A DNA stretch of 64,000 nt, taken from positions 186,001 to 250,000 of the forward strand of contig ATWE01000001.1 of assembly GCA_000421085.1 (NCBI GenBank), given 5' to 3'. The notes below the pieces were generated by a model, which was not told the origin of the DNA, did no database searches, and saw only the letters and a list, made by a program, of their open reading frames with translations. Origin of the DNA: Ensifer sp. USDA 6670. Its GTDB lineage: Bacteria; Pseudomonadota; Alphaproteobacteria; Rhizobiales; Rhizobiaceae. Shown piece after piece: positions 10,325 to 18,796 of this stretch (the stretch's first letter is position 1; each line of letters begins with the position of its first letter). Both the position numbers and the translations under genes were made by a program.

Positions 10325-10795
10325 TCAAGCGAATTCGATGACCTTGCTCTCGAAGCGGATGACCGGCTCGCCGTGCTGGTTCTCGCCCTCGCAGAGGATC
10401 GTGTTGATCCGCCAGCCGGGTCGCGAGGCGACGATCCGGGCCTCCAGTAAAGTAACCGCATAGGTGATCGTGTCGCCGGCATAGACCGGCTTCAGCCACC
10501 TGAGTTCCTTGAAACCGGGCGAGGGGCCGAGCTTCGGCGCGTGCAATCCCTCGGCTGCAAGGCGGCGGATCTCCTCCTTCCAGAACCGCAGGAAGCATTG
10601 CATCCAGCCGGCGCTGGTATGCCAGCCGGAGGCGCACAGGCCGCCGAAAAGCGACTGTCTCGCCTGCTCCTCATCGACGTGGAAGGGTTGCGGGTCGAAA
10701 TCGCGGGCGAAGCGGATGATATCCTCCGCGGTGAATGTAAGGCTGCCGGTGACGACCTTGCGCCCGGCCTGATAGAGCTCCTCCAGCGTCATCAT
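10325..10795 (-). CDS. MaoC-like hotdog-fold dehydratase
   Basis: This 156-aa MaoC-type hotdog protein has the hydratase-2 motif FARDFDPQPFHVDEE near 27-41, holding the catalytic Asp and His, and then LFGGLCASGWHT. It probably hydrates an enoyl-CoA or a related thioester. The start codon overlaps the stop of the next MaoC gene (ATGA at 10795), which fixes the start and implies coupled translation. The neighbour at 10792-11247 is a paralogue, so the two may form a heterodimer. The substrate is unknown. Confidence 0.88.
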   Translation of the reverse strand: MMTLEELYQAGRKVVTGSLTFTAEDIIRFARDFDPQPFHVDEEQARQSLFGGLCASGWHTSAGWMQCFLRFWKEEIRRLAAEGLHAPKLGPSPGFKELRWLKPVYAGDTITYAVTLLEARIVASRPGWRINTILCEGENQHGEPVIRFESKVIEFA

Positions 10796-11247
10796 GCGCG
10801 CGCCTCCCCATTGCGGCGCCTGAACATGACAGAGCATTCCGAAACCGCCACGGCCTCGCCGCTCTGGTTCTCGATCTCGTTGCGAAACTTGACGAAGCCG
10901 ATCGCGGGTTTGGTCTTCGACGGGCGCGCTTCCAGGACCAGGCTGAAGCCTGAAAGCCTATCTCCGGCAAGGACCGGCTTCTTCCACTCCATGAAGTCGA
11001 TGCCCGGTGACCCTTGCGAGGATGAATTGCCGAGAAAGGCCTCGATCATCATCCGCATGCCGACCGCGCTCGTGTGCCAGCCGGAAGCGGCGAGACCGCC
11101 GAGAATGCTGCTCTTGCCGATCTCTTCGTCCAGATGCATAGGCTGCGGGTCGAACTCACTGGCGAAGGCGATCATATCGCTGGCCTGCATCAGGACCGGA
11201 CTGTAGTCGAAACGCCGGCCCTGAGTGAAATCCTCGAAATACAGCAT
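10792..11247 (-). CDS. MaoC-like hotdog-fold dehydratase (paralogue)
   Basis: This 151-aa protein has the same layout as its downstream neighbour: FASEFDPQPMHLDEE near 28-42 with the Asp/His pair of the enoyl-CoA hydratase motif, then ILGGLAASGWHT. It is the first gene of the pair, divergent from the membrane protein at 11412. Two overlapping single-hotdog genes are common for enoyl-CoA hydratases that act as a heterodimer or domain-swapped pair. Family is certain; reaction and pathway are inferred only. Confidence 0.88.
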   Translation of the reverse strand: MLYFEDFTQGRRFDYSPVLMQASDMIAFASEFDPQPMHLDEEIGKSSILGGLAASGWHTSAVGMRMMIEAFLGNSSSQGSPGIDFMEWKKPVLAGDRLSGFSLVLEARPSKTKPAIGFVKFRNEIENQSGEAVAVSECSVMFRRRNGEARA

Positions 11248-11411
11248 GCCTCATTCTCTCCTTTACCGCGCCGCGCGTTCCAACAGACGCACTAAGGCCC
11301 GCTTTTACGTGGCTCCAGCCCGGCTGATTTTCCAGGTTGCGCATGTCGATTGTTCATGCGATCACCTCACCGCAAGTTGTGCGTGGCAGCTTCTCCCGCA
11401 AGGATCCGACC

Positions 11412-12518
11412 GTGACAGATTTGAACAAGGCCCTGGTGGCAGCCGCCGAAAAGGGACTCATATCAGCCGATCGTGTCAATGATCTTGATGCTTTTCTTTC
11501 GGCGCGGGGGGTGAGTGCCGGCCCGGCAATCGCCGCAGCACGCCCGCGTGCCGAGACACTTCACGATGCGCAAGCGGCAGAAGAGAGCGAGCAGCCTCGC
11601 TTCCTGCGCGGATTTCACGATATCCTTATCACGATCGGCGTGATCGTCGTGCTGGTGGGTCTCTGGGGCATCGGCGGCGCGATCGCCGTGCTGCCGCTAA
11701 TCATCGTTCTGGCGGAAATACTCGTGCGTCGGCAGAGGCTGGCCTTGCCCGCGGTTGCGCTGACCCTGGCGCTTGTCCATTGGGTCGGGCAGGGAATGTA
11801 CAACGTCATGACGGCCGGGCAGCCAGCGTGGACGGACGAGACCTATCCGATGTTGGCCTATCTCTGCGCTTTTCCGGTCCTTCTCGGGCTGTTCTACTGG
11901 CGCTACAGAGTTCCCCTGTCTTTCGCCCTGTTCCTGCTGTCGATAGCAGCCGTGGCGGTCGCCTTCGCTTTCCTCGCTCTGGAAAAAGCCCTTGGGGTAA
12001 ACGTCGTTCTGGAAGCCTATCCTCATCTGGTCGCAGCGATTCTTCTCGTGGCGGCGCTGGCGATTTTTGCGCTCGCCATGCGCTATGACATCTCGGACCC
12101 GCTCCGGCTGACCGTCCGCTCCGATATAGCCTTCTGGCTGCATCTCGCCGCCGCTCCCGCCTTGCTTCATGCGATGCTCGGTTTCATCGTCGCATCCGGT
12201 CAGGGCGGCGTTTGGTGGAGAGGCGAGGGGGGCTTGGGTCAGGCAGCCGCCGTCATTTTCCTGGTGGCGCTTTTCATGACGATCGGTCTGGTGATCGATC
12301 GCCGCGCATTCGTGACGTCGGGCCTTTTGTCGCTGGGTGCAGCCATTTGGACGATCATCCAGAAAAGCGGCGCCTCGTTGGATACCTACGTCTTCATCGT
12401 CTTCGCGGTGGTTGGGTTGACGGTACTCGTCATAGGCATTTTCTGGCAGCCGCTGCGCCGCGCAGCGATGAGCCTGCTGCCGGCAGCGGTCACCGCGCGG
12501 CTGCATGCCGTGCGGTGA
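11412..12518 (+). CDS. Polytopic membrane protein of unknown function
   Basis: This 368-aa protein has a soluble N-terminus of about 75 residues and then roughly nine or ten hydrophobic segments to the C-terminus, each 18-22 residues long. GTG at 11412 is chosen because AAGGATC lies 6-7 bp before it; the frame is open further upstream without a good ribosome-binding site. The N-terminal region (DLNKALVAAAEKGLIS) resembles short leader domains of DUF2157-type membrane proteins, but I do not firmly recognise the family. It stands alone between MaoC and ychF. Confidence 0.75.
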   Translation: MTDLNKALVAAAEKGLISADRVNDLDAFLSARGVSAGPAIAAARPRAETLHDAQAAEESEQPRFLRGFHDILITIGVIVVLVGLWGIGGAIAVLPLIIVLAEILVRRQRLALPAVALTLALVHWVGQGMYNVMTAGQPAWTDETYPMLAYLCAFPVLLGLFYWRYRVPLSFALFLLSIAAVAVAFAFLALEKALGVNVVLEAYPHLVAAILLVAALAIFALAMRYDISDPLRLTVRSDIAFWLHLAAAPALLHAMLGFIVASGQGGVWWRGEGGLGQAAAVIFLVALFMTIGLVIDRRAFVTSGLLSLGAAIWTIIQKSGASLDTYVFIVFAVVGLTVLVIGIFWQPLRRAAMSLLPAAVTARLHAVR

Positions 12519-12548
12519 TCCTGCCCCGCAAAGGTTCTGCGCCTTCAC

Positions 12549-12612
12549 GATGATTTTAAATCGGGTCGGGATGCGGGCGGAAACCCGCACGCACTTTTCC
12601 TCATTCCGCTCT
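12549..12612. repeat. Intergenic repeat, type B
   Basis: The unit contains GGGATGCGGGCGG, AACCCGCACGCAC and CTTTTCCTCATTCCG. A close copy lies at 14271-14326. An internal hairpin (GCGGG/CCCGC) is visible. It lies between two convergent genes, at the very end of ychF, where it could act as a transcript end. Confidence 0.6.
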
Positions 12613-13714
12613 ATGTATTGAACCGGAAATGGATGACGTCGCCGTCCTGGACGACGTATTCCTTGCCTTCGTCGCGAGCCTTGCCGGCTTCCTTCGCGCC
12701 GGTTTCGCCGCCATAGGCGATATAGTCGTCATAGGCGATCGTGTTGGCGCGGATGAAGCCGCGTTCGAAATCCGAGTGGATGACGCCGGCAGCCTGCGGC
12801 GCCTTGGTGCCGCGCGGGATCGTCCAGGCGCGCGTCTCCTTCGGTCCGACGGTGAAATAGGTGATGAGATCGAGGAGCTTGTAGCCGGCGCGGATCAGCC
12901 GGTCGAGGCCGGCTTCCTCGAGACCGAGCGCCGCTAGGAATTCCTTCGCTTCGTCTTCTGGCAGCTGCGCGACTTCGGACTCGATCGCCGCCGAAATGAC
13001 GACGGTTTCGGCGCCCTGTTCCTTGGCCATTTTCTCGACCGCGCGGGTGTGTTCGTTGCCGGTCGCGGCGTCGCCTTCGGCGACGTTGCAGACGTAAAGA
13101 ACCGGGTGCGAGGTAAGCAGGTTGAGGCTCTGCAGAATGCGCAGCTCATCGGCGTCGAGTTTGGCAAGCAGGGTGCGCACGGGCTTGCCTTCCTGCAGCA
13201 GCTTCAACGATGCTTCCATGATGGGAAGCTGCGCCATCGACTCCTTGTCCTTGCCGGTCGCGCGCTTGCGCGTCTGTTCGGCACGCCGTTCCAGGCTGTC
13301 GAGATCGGCGAGCATCAGCTCGGTCTCGATGGTGTCGGCGTCTTCGACCGGATGGATACGGCCTTCGACATGGGTGATGTCGTCGTCCTCGAAACAGCGC
13401 AACACGTGCACGACGGCATCCACCTCGCGGATGTTGGCGAGGAACTGGTTGCCGAGGCCTTCGCCCTTGGACGCGCCGCGCACGAGCCCGGCAATGTCGA
13501 CGAAGGAGATGCGGGTCGGGATGATCTCCTTCGACTTGGCGATGTCGGCGAGCTTGCGCATGCGCGGGTCGGGCACGGCGACTTCGCCGGTGTTCGGCTC
13601 GATCGTGCAGAAGGGATAGTTCGCCGCCTGCGCCGCCGCCGTCTTGGTCAGAGCGTTGAAGAGTGTGGACTTGCCGACATTCGGCAGCCCGACGATACCG
13701 CATTTGAAGCCCAT
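12611..13714 (-). CDS. ychF: Redox-regulated ATPase YchF (Obg-family)
   Basis: This 367-aa P-loop protein has G1 GLPNVGKST at 9-17, a G3-like segment DIAGLV near 75 and the C-terminal TGS domain ending in GDVIHFRFN. YchF/Ola1 proteins prefer ATP over GTP, bind ribosomes and act in stress and translation control. A good rhizobial sigma-70 promoter precedes it at 13751-13779. It is convergent with the membrane-protein gene. Length and sequence are typical, so the call is secure. Confidence 0.96.
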   Translation of the reverse strand: MGFKCGIVGLPNVGKSTLFNALTKTAAAQAANYPFCTIEPNTGEVAVPDPRMRKLADIAKSKEIIPTRISFVDIAGLVRGASKGEGLGNQFLANIREVDAVVHVLRCFEDDDITHVEGRIHPVEDADTIETELMLADLDSLERRAEQTRKRATGKDKESMAQLPIMEASLKLLQEGKPVRTLLAKLDADELRILQSLNLLTSHPVLYVCNVAEGDAATGNEHTRAVEKMAKEQGAETVVISAAIESEVAQLPEDEAKEFLAALGLEEAGLDRLIRAGYKLLDLITYFTVGPKETRAWTIPRGTKAPQAAGVIHSDFERGFIRANTIAYDDYIAYGGETGAKEAGKARDEGKEYVVQDGDVIHFRFNT

Positions 13715-13750
13715 GGCTGAAACCCGTCGTTCCTGATTGCTTGGCGGTGG

Positions 13751-13779
13751 CTATGGGATAAAGGAGAGGGACGGTCAAG
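13751..13779 (-). promoter_or_regulatory. Predicted sigma-70 promoter of ychF
   Basis: On the minus strand CTTGAC, 17 bp, CCATAG matches the rhizobial CTTGAC-N17-CTATAT consensus. It lies about 37 bp upstream of the ychF start, giving a leader of about 30 nt. Confidence 0.65.
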
Positions 13780-13944
13780 CTTTTCGCGCATTTGCGATTG
13801 CTTCCGGAGGCGAGTTTCACTTGAATGCGCGGGATCGGAGGGCGATATTGGCGGATGGTGGGACGCGGAAAGCGCTGGGCGGTTTGCCAGCTGAAGCCCG
13901 CTGATCGCCAACGCTTTTCTCATGTCATCGACGGCGGATTACCG

Positions 13945-14250
13945 ATGAGTGACAATGATGTAGCCGCAAAGCGCCTGACCAAGCCGAAGCTGGAGCGGCC
14001 GAAGCTCTATAAGGTCCTGCTCGTCAATGACGACTTCACGCCGCGGGAATTCGTGGTCATGGTGCTCAAGGCCGTTTTCCGCATGGGCGAGGAGGCGGGC
14101 TACCGGGTGATGATGACGGCCCACAAACTGGGCACTTCGGTTGTGGTGGTGTGCGCCAAGGACGTCGCGGAGACCAAGGCCAAGGAGGCAACCGACCTCG
14201 GCAAGGAGGCGGGCTTTCCGCTGTTGTTCACGGCAGAGCCGGAGGAGTGA
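13945..14250 (+). CDS. clpS: ClpS-type protease adaptor (second copy, ClpS2-like)
   Basis: This 101-aa protein carries the ClpS core: KVLLVNDDFTPREFV near 29-43 and VFRMGEEAGYRVMMTAHK. ClpS binds N-degron substrates and delivers them to ClpAP. No clpA lies next to it, unlike the canonical clpS-clpA arrangement. The short charged N-terminus matches the second alphaproteobacterial ClpS. ATG at 13945 is chosen from the family's length; the longer open frame has no support. The substrate set may differ from that of the main ClpS. Confidence 0.9.
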   Translation: MSDNDVAAKRLTKPKLERPKLYKVLLVNDDFTPREFVVMVLKAVFRMGEEAGYRVMMTAHKLGTSVVVVCAKDVAETKAKEATDLGKEAGFPLLFTAEPEE

Positions 14251-14270
14251 GGCGGCGTGCGCGGTCGAGC

Positions 14271-14326
14271 GGGATGCAGGCCGAAAACCGCACACACTTT
14301 TCCTCATCCCCCCTGAAGGGGCTCTA
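14271..14326. repeat. Intergenic repeat, type B, joined to a RIME-like end
   Basis: The left part repeats 12549-12612 (GGGATGC, AACCGCACACAC, CTTTTCCTCAT). The right part, CCCTGAAGGGGCTCTA at 14311-14326, matches the terminus of the palindromic element at 36309-36583. Its last three bases are the stop codon (TAG on the minus strand) of pth. Confidence 0.6.
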
Positions 14327-15043
14327 ATCGCCTTTCGGTCCGAACATCTTCTTCAGCATGTCGGCCATAGGGCCCGTCACCGGCAGCTTTTTCGGCTGGG
14401 CCGAAGCACGCGCCTGATGGATATGTGATTGCGCCGCCTGCTTCTTCGCAGCGACTGGCTTTTCCGTCTCGGGCTTGCCTCCTGTCGCCAGCGCGATCTT
14501 GTTCAAGAGCTGCGAATCCTCGCCCTTCACCAGCATCGCCGCATTGTCGGCGATGGCCTCGAGAAGGAGCGAAAGCCAGGCCTGGTCGGCCTTGGCGAAA
14601 TCGCCGAGCACATGCGCGTGGACCAGATCCTTGACCCCCGGATGGCCGATACCGAGCCGCAAACGGCGGTATTCCTTGCCGCAATGGGCGTCAATCGACT
14701 TGATGCCGTTGTGCCCGCCGTGGCCGCCGCCGGTCTTGATCCGGGCCTTGCCGGCGGGAAGGTCCAGTTCGTCATAGATGACGACGATGTCCTTCGGCGC
14801 GAGCTTGTAGAAGCGCATCGCTTCGCCGAGGGCTTCGCCGGAAAGATTCATGAAGGTCTGCGGCTTCATCAGCAGGACGCGTTCGCCGTCGATCTCGCCT
14901 TCGGAGATTTCGGACTTGAATTTCCTCGACCAGGAGGAAAAGCCCGGGCGACGCTGAATGGCGTCGACGGCCATGAAGCCGATATTGTGACGGTTGCCGG
15001 CATATTTCGGGCCGGGATTGCCAAGTCCCGCAATGATCAGCAT
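14324..15043 (-). CDS. pth: Peptidyl-tRNA hydrolase
   Basis: This 239-aa protein has GLGNPG at 6-11, the catalytic-His segment NRHNIGF near 17-23, and a Pth core ending near residue 190. An Ala/Lys-rich C-terminal tail of about 50 residues is longer than in E. coli Pth (194 aa), as is usual in rhizobia. It frees tRNAs from drop-off peptidyl-tRNA. It lies downstream of rplY on the same strand, but a strong terminator (15320-15349) and a repeat intervene. The stop codon coincides with the end of a RIME-like repeat. Confidence 0.95.
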   Translation of the reverse strand: MLIIAGLGNPGPKYAGNRHNIGFMAVDAIQRRPGFSSWSRKFKSEISEGEIDGERVLLMKPQTFMNLSGEALGEAMRFYKLAPKDIVVIYDELDLPAGKARIKTGGGHGGHNGIKSIDAHCGKEYRRLRLGIGHPGVKDLVHAHVLGDFAKADQAWLSLLLEAIADNAAMLVKGEDSQLLNKIALATGGKPETEKPVAAKKQAAQSHIHQARASAQPKKLPVTGPMADMLKKMFGPKGD

Positions 15044-15112
15044 GCGGCCAAACTCCTGATGCTCCGCCTCTGGGCAGTGGTGATGCAGAGCGGTTACGGG
15101 CACGCCTGCCCC

Positions 15113-15225
15113 TCATCCCGCTGCCGCGACCTTCTCCCGTTCTGGCGGGGAGAAGGGTATGCCGCGCCTTCTCAGGTCCCGTCTCCCCGCCTGCGGAGAG
15201 AGGGTCAGGGTGAGGGGCGAACTTT
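15113..15225. repeat. Intergenic hairpin repeat, type C
   Basis: It begins CATCCCGCTGCCGCGACC, then a hairpin CTTCTCCC/GGGGAGAAG, then a second hairpin around TCTCCCCGCCTGCGGAGAGA. Its start is nearly identical to 51570-51611. It is a typical non-coding rhizobial repeat. Confidence 0.65.
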
Positions 15226-15319
15226 GCCCCGTCAAGTCATGCAGCCACCCCAAATCACCGACATTGAGGCGAGTCAATGCCAATCTCGCCGCCAGCTGAG
15301 GATGCGCCGCTTCAAAAGA

Positions 15320-15349
15320 AAACCCGCCCCACGAGAGTGGGGCGGGTTT
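15320..15349 (-). terminator. Intrinsic terminator of rplY
   Basis: A perfect 13-bp stem (AAACCCGCCCCAC / GTGGGGCGGGTTT) with a 4-base loop lies 54 bp after the rplY stop. On the minus strand it is followed by TTCTTTTG. Confidence 0.85.
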
Positions 15350-15403
15350 CTTCACTCGAGGCGCGCGACACGGCCCGGATCGGGCGGCCGCTTGAAGCAG
15401 AGA

Positions 15404-16018
15404 TCAAGCCTCTTCTTCGCCGCCCTCGGCTTCTTCAGTCGGTTCGGCTTCCTGCGTGCGGCCGGTGATCGTGGCGACCGTGAAGTCGCGATCGGCGATG
15501 ACCGGGGTGGCGCCTGCGGGGAGCTTGACGTTCGAAATGTGGACGGTGTCACCGATCTTGAGGCCGGTGAGGTCGACCGTGAGGGCTTCCGGAATGTTGT
15601 CCGCGGAAACGTTCAGTTCGACTTCGTGGCGGACGATGTTCAGTGCGCCGCCCTGCTTGAGGCCCGGAGACTTCTCTTCGTTTTCGAAGTGAACCGGAAC
15701 CTGAACGGAGACCTGGCTGCCCTTCGAAACGCGAAGGAAATCGACGTGCATTGTGAAGTCGCGGACCGGATCGAGCTGATAGTCCTTCGGCAGGACGCGG
15801 ATCTTCTCGCCGTTGACGTCGATCGTCGCAACGGTGGTCATGAAACCGCCGGCATGAATCTTCATCGTCACGTCCTTGGTGGACAGCGCGATGGAAAGCG
15901 GGGGCTGCTTGTCACCATAGATGACAGCCGGAATAAGACCGTTGCGGCGAAGTTCACGGGAGGACCCCTTACCAACCCGATCGCGCGTCTCGGCCTTGAG
16001 CTCGTAAGTTTCGCTCAT
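15404..16018 (-). CDS. rplY: 50S ribosomal protein L25 (Ctc-type)
   Basis: This 204-aa protein has the L25/Ctc two-domain layout: the 5S-rRNA-binding L25 domain at about 5-95 ([17 protein letters not shown]) and a C-terminal TL5-like beta domain to about 185. It ends in a Glu-rich acidic tail ([15 protein letters not shown]). It binds 5S rRNA in the large subunit. A sigma-70 promoter at 16132-16160 and a leader with two hairpins precede it. A strong terminator follows, so it is probably monocistronic. Confidence 0.95.
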   Translation of the reverse strand: MSETYELKAETRDRVGKGSSRELRRNGLIPAVIYGDKQPPLSIALSTKDVTMKIHAGGFMTTVATIDVNGEKIRVLPKDYQLDPVRDFTMHVDFLRVSKGSQVSVQVPVHFENEEKSPGLKQGGALNIVRHEVELNVSADNIPEALTVDLTGLKIGDTVHISNVKLPAGATPVIADRDFTVATITGRTQEAEPTEEAEGGEEEA

Positions 16019-16131
16019 AGGTAGACCTTTCTGTGTTATTGGAGAGTTCGTCCGTCAAAGGCGGACAAACCTGAAGCCGCGGGGCGGCTTCATCCGCGTT
16101 GCCTCCAAGGGTGTCTGCGCGGACGCGGGGT

Positions 16132-16160
16132 CCATAGCCGAGAACGGGCTTAAATGCAAG
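16132..16160 (-). promoter_or_regulatory. Predicted sigma-70 promoter of rplY
   Basis: On the minus strand CTTGCA, 17 bp, CTATGG fits the rhizobial consensus. The transcript would begin near 16125 and carry a leader of about 107 nt. The leader holds a hairpin at 16073-16091 (GAAGCCGC / GCGGCTTC) and a weaker one (GTCCG / CGGAC) near 16050-16066. Confidence 0.6.
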
Positions 16161-16201
16161 GCGCGCGGTTCAGGCATCTCGGGCCGCGGCACGCATCCGC
16201 C

Positions 16202-17428
16202 TTAACGCTTGGCGAAGCGCGCCAGCGCCAGCATCAGGCACCCCGCGACAAGGCCCCAAAAGGCCCCGGACACGCCCGCGAAGCCCACGCCAGAGGCGGT
16301 GACGAGAAAGGTGATGGCGGCCGCCTCTCGCGTTTCGGCACTCGTAAAGGCGGCAACTGCGGAGCTCGAAAAGGCGCCGATCAGCGCGAGGCCGGCAACC
16401 GCCTCGATCAGCACCGATGGCGCGAGGCCGACGAAGGTCGTGACAGCTCCGGCCAGGAGGCCGAAGACGACGTAGGCGATGCCGGCGTTGATCGCCGACC
16501 AGTAACGGCGGGCGCGGTCGGGATGGGAATCGGAGCCGGCGCACATCGCCGCGGTGATCGCCGCAAGGTTGACCGCGTGACCGCCGAAAGGTGCGCTCAG
16601 CAGCGTGAAGAGCCCGGTCGTGGCAAAGAGGGGGCCCGGATCGGGGTGGTAGTCATTCACCTTCAGGACCGCGATGCCGGGAATGTTCTGCGAGGCCATC
16701 GTGACGATGAAAAGCGGAAGAGCGATGCTGACCAGGGCGGAGGTGCTGAAGGAAGGCGAGACGATCTCGATCTTCGGAACGAGCGCGGCGGAGAGCCCGG
16801 CCAAGGCGCCCTCCGGCATGTCTATCCCGAGCGCGACGACAAGAACGAAGGCGATGAGCGCGGCCGGAACGGCATAGAGCCTGCTGACGCTGCCGACCAC
16901 CGCCCAGGCAAGAACGATAGGCAGGCCGAAGAGGGGATTGAAGGCGATCGCCTTCACCGGCGCGAAGCAGAGACTGAGGAGCACGCCGGCTAGCATCGCA
17001 TTCGCCAGCGCCGGGGGAATTGCCGACACGATCCTGCCGAGCGGCTTCCACAGGCCGGCGATGACGATCAGCAATCCGCAGACGAGAAAGGCGCCCACGG
17101 CGGCGTTGAACCCGCCCTCCACCACGCCGGAACTCGCGAGCAGGGCCGCGCCGGGCGTCGACCAGGCGATGCTGACGGGAAGCCGTGTGACGGTGCTGAC
17201 GAGGATGGCGCAGACACCCATCGAGATCGACAAGGCCATCAGGCCGGATGCCGCCTGCGCCTCGTTCGCGCCGACGCCGGTAAGGCCGTGCAGAACGACC
17301 GCAAAGGAGCTGGCAAAGCCCACGAATGCAATCAGCACGCCCATGAACAGGCTTTGGACGGAGAAATCACGAAGCATGGCGGACAACCGGGTGTTGCGAC
17401 GAGTCGGGAATATCGTTTCGAGTAGCAT
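16202..17428 (-). CDS. BenE-type benzoate/H+ symporter family transporter
   Basis: This protein of about 408 aa has roughly twelve hydrophobic segments. The BenE pattern is clear: SIAWSTPGAALLAS near 110, PPALANAMLAGVLL near 155, and FGGHAVNLAAITAA near 300. Members import benzoate or similar aromatic acids with protons; the true substrate is unknown. The start is uncertain: ATG at 17428 or ATG at 17377, neither with a strong ribosome-binding site. It is divergent from the GAF/Fis regulator gene at 17701, which could control it, though that regulator points toward the aldehyde dehydrogenase. Confidence 0.88.
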   Translation of the reverse strand: MLLETIFPTRRNTRLSAMLRDFSVQSLFMGVLIAFVGFASSFAVVLHGLTGVGANEAQAASGLMALSISMGVCAILVSTVTRLPVSIAWSTPGAALLASSGVVEGGFNAAVGAFLVCGLLIVIAGLWKPLGRIVSAIPPALANAMLAGVLLSLCFAPVKAIAFNPLFGLPIVLAWAVVGSVSRLYAVPAALIAFVLVVALGIDMPEGALAGLSAALVPKIEIVSPSFSTSALVSIALPLFIVTMASQNIPGIAVLKVNDYHPDPGPLFATTGLFTLLSAPFGGHAVNLAAITAAMCAGSDSHPDRARRYWSAINAGIAYVVFGLLAGAVTTFVGLAPSVLIEAVAGLALIGAFSSSAVAAFTSAETREAAAITFLVTASGVGFAGVSGAFWGLVAGCLMLALARFAKR

Positions 17429-17700
17429 ATCATCCGGCCTGTCGATACCGTCTGTCGGTACAGGCCTGCCGAGCGCCCTGGGGGCAAGGCGAAAGACTTT
17501 AGTCAGGGTGGACCTGCCGCTGGATCGATGTCTATAGTCGGCAAGGGGGAACATGCCGTTGCAGAGTTCGGCGCCTGTTTGCGCCGCAGAACGCTGTCCA
17601 GGCGAAGGAGGAAGCGTGGATTTTCCGCGCGCTTCGCTTGTGAGCGTCGATCACGCCACGGGTCGGCTGACCCGGTCGCCGCGATCCAGGGAGGGAGCGA

Positions 17701-18657
17701 ATGCCTTCAATCAGGGACCACTCCGAGCGGGTCTACCGCATCGCACATCAGTCTTCCGCTGCGGTGACTTCGCCGGTCGCTGCATCCTGGCGCCGTTGCA
17801 TGACGCTGCACGGCCTGGCGCCGGAGGAAGCGCGTTCGCCCTGGCGTCTTACGGAGATCGAGTTCCAGCAGGCGCGCGAAAGCTCCGGCGCCCTCATCGC
17901 AGAGGCGACCGGCGAGCTCGACCGGCTGTTCGCCACCGTCGGCAAGGCGGGGTGCTGCCTGCTGCTTACCGACGGACAGGGCGTTGCGCTGGAACGCCGC
18001 GGGGCCGGCGGCGACGACGCGGACTTTCGCGGTATCGGGTTGTGGTCGGGAACCGTGTGGAGCGAGGCGAGCGTCGGGACGAACGGCATCGGTACGGCAA
18101 TCGCGGACGAGCGTCCGGTCCTCATCCAGCGCGACCAGCACTTCCTCAGCCGCAATATCGGCCTGAGCTGCGCCACGGCGCCGATCCGTGACGAGAGCGG
18201 CAAGCTCGCCGCAGCGATAGACATCTCCACCTGCCGTGACGACGCATCCGAGGCGACGCTTTCGATCCTCTCGCAGGCGGTGCGCGATGCCGCAGCGCGA
18301 ATCGAGGCCAATCTTTTCCGCCGCGCTTTCGTCGGCGCCCGCATCGTCCTCGTACCGGTCGATCGGGCGGGACCTGCACTGCTTGCAGTCGACCGTGACG
18401 ATCTCGTTCTCGGCGCAACGCGTGCTGCCCGGCTGTGGCTCGGGCTCGACGACGAGCGTATCGCCGCGGGCGTCCCGGCTTCCGACCTGCTTCAGGAAGA
18501 CCTGCCGGGCGAGGGCGGCGAATTGCCGGACGCTGAACGTGCGGCGCTGCGCCGCGCTCTGTCGCGGGCGAAGGGCAATGTGTCCATGGCGGCCGATCTC
18601 CTCGGCATCAGCCGCGCGACCCTCTACCGCAAGATGAAGCGGCTTTCTCTCAACTGA
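17701..18657 (+). CDS. GAF and Fis-type HTH regulator (AcoR-like, no AAA+ domain)
   Basis: This 318-aa protein resembles the two ends of AcoR-type activators. The N-terminal part has [11 protein letters not shown] near 29 and a GAF-like domain (about 70-215) with [19 protein letters not shown]. The C-terminal Fis-type helix-turn-helix has [17 protein letters not shown]. The central sigma-54-interacting AAA+ domain is absent, so it should not be a classical sigma-54 activator. It lies 140 bp before an acetaldehyde-type dehydrogenase gene, matching the acoR-acoD order in Ralstonia. GGGAGG precedes the ATG. Confidence 0.85.
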   Translation: MPSIRDHSERVYRIAHQSSAAVTSPVAASWRRCMTLHGLAPEEARSPWRLTEIEFQQARESSGALIAEATGELDRLFATVGKAGCCLLLTDGQGVALERRGAGGDDADFRGIGLWSGTVWSEASVGTNGIGTAIADERPVLIQRDQHFLSRNIGLSCATAPIRDESGKLAAAIDISTCRDDASEATLSILSQAVRDAAARIEANLFRRAFVGARIVLVPVDRAGPALLAVDRDDLVLGATRAARLWLGLDDERIAAGVPASDLLQEDLPGEGGELPDAERAALRRALSRAKGNVSMAADLLGISRATLYRKMKRLSLN

Positions 18658-18796
18658 TCGATACGGACGTCGACCTGTCGCAATTCTGAAACAGTCGGTG
18701 CCATCAACCGCGGCGCCGCCCTACCGGAAAAGCGCATTCGGCCGCACTCTCCTTCCACAGCAACCGTACCGCTGTCTTTTCCAAGGGAGGAAGTCC

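Larger units (their letters stand above)
15044..15403. other. Intergenic region between rplY and pth
   Basis: This 360-bp stretch holds a hairpin-rich repeat (15113-15225) and the rplY terminator (15320-15349). The pth promoter must lie between the repeat and 15043, or pth depends on readthrough. No coding sequence is supported. Confidence 0.6.
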
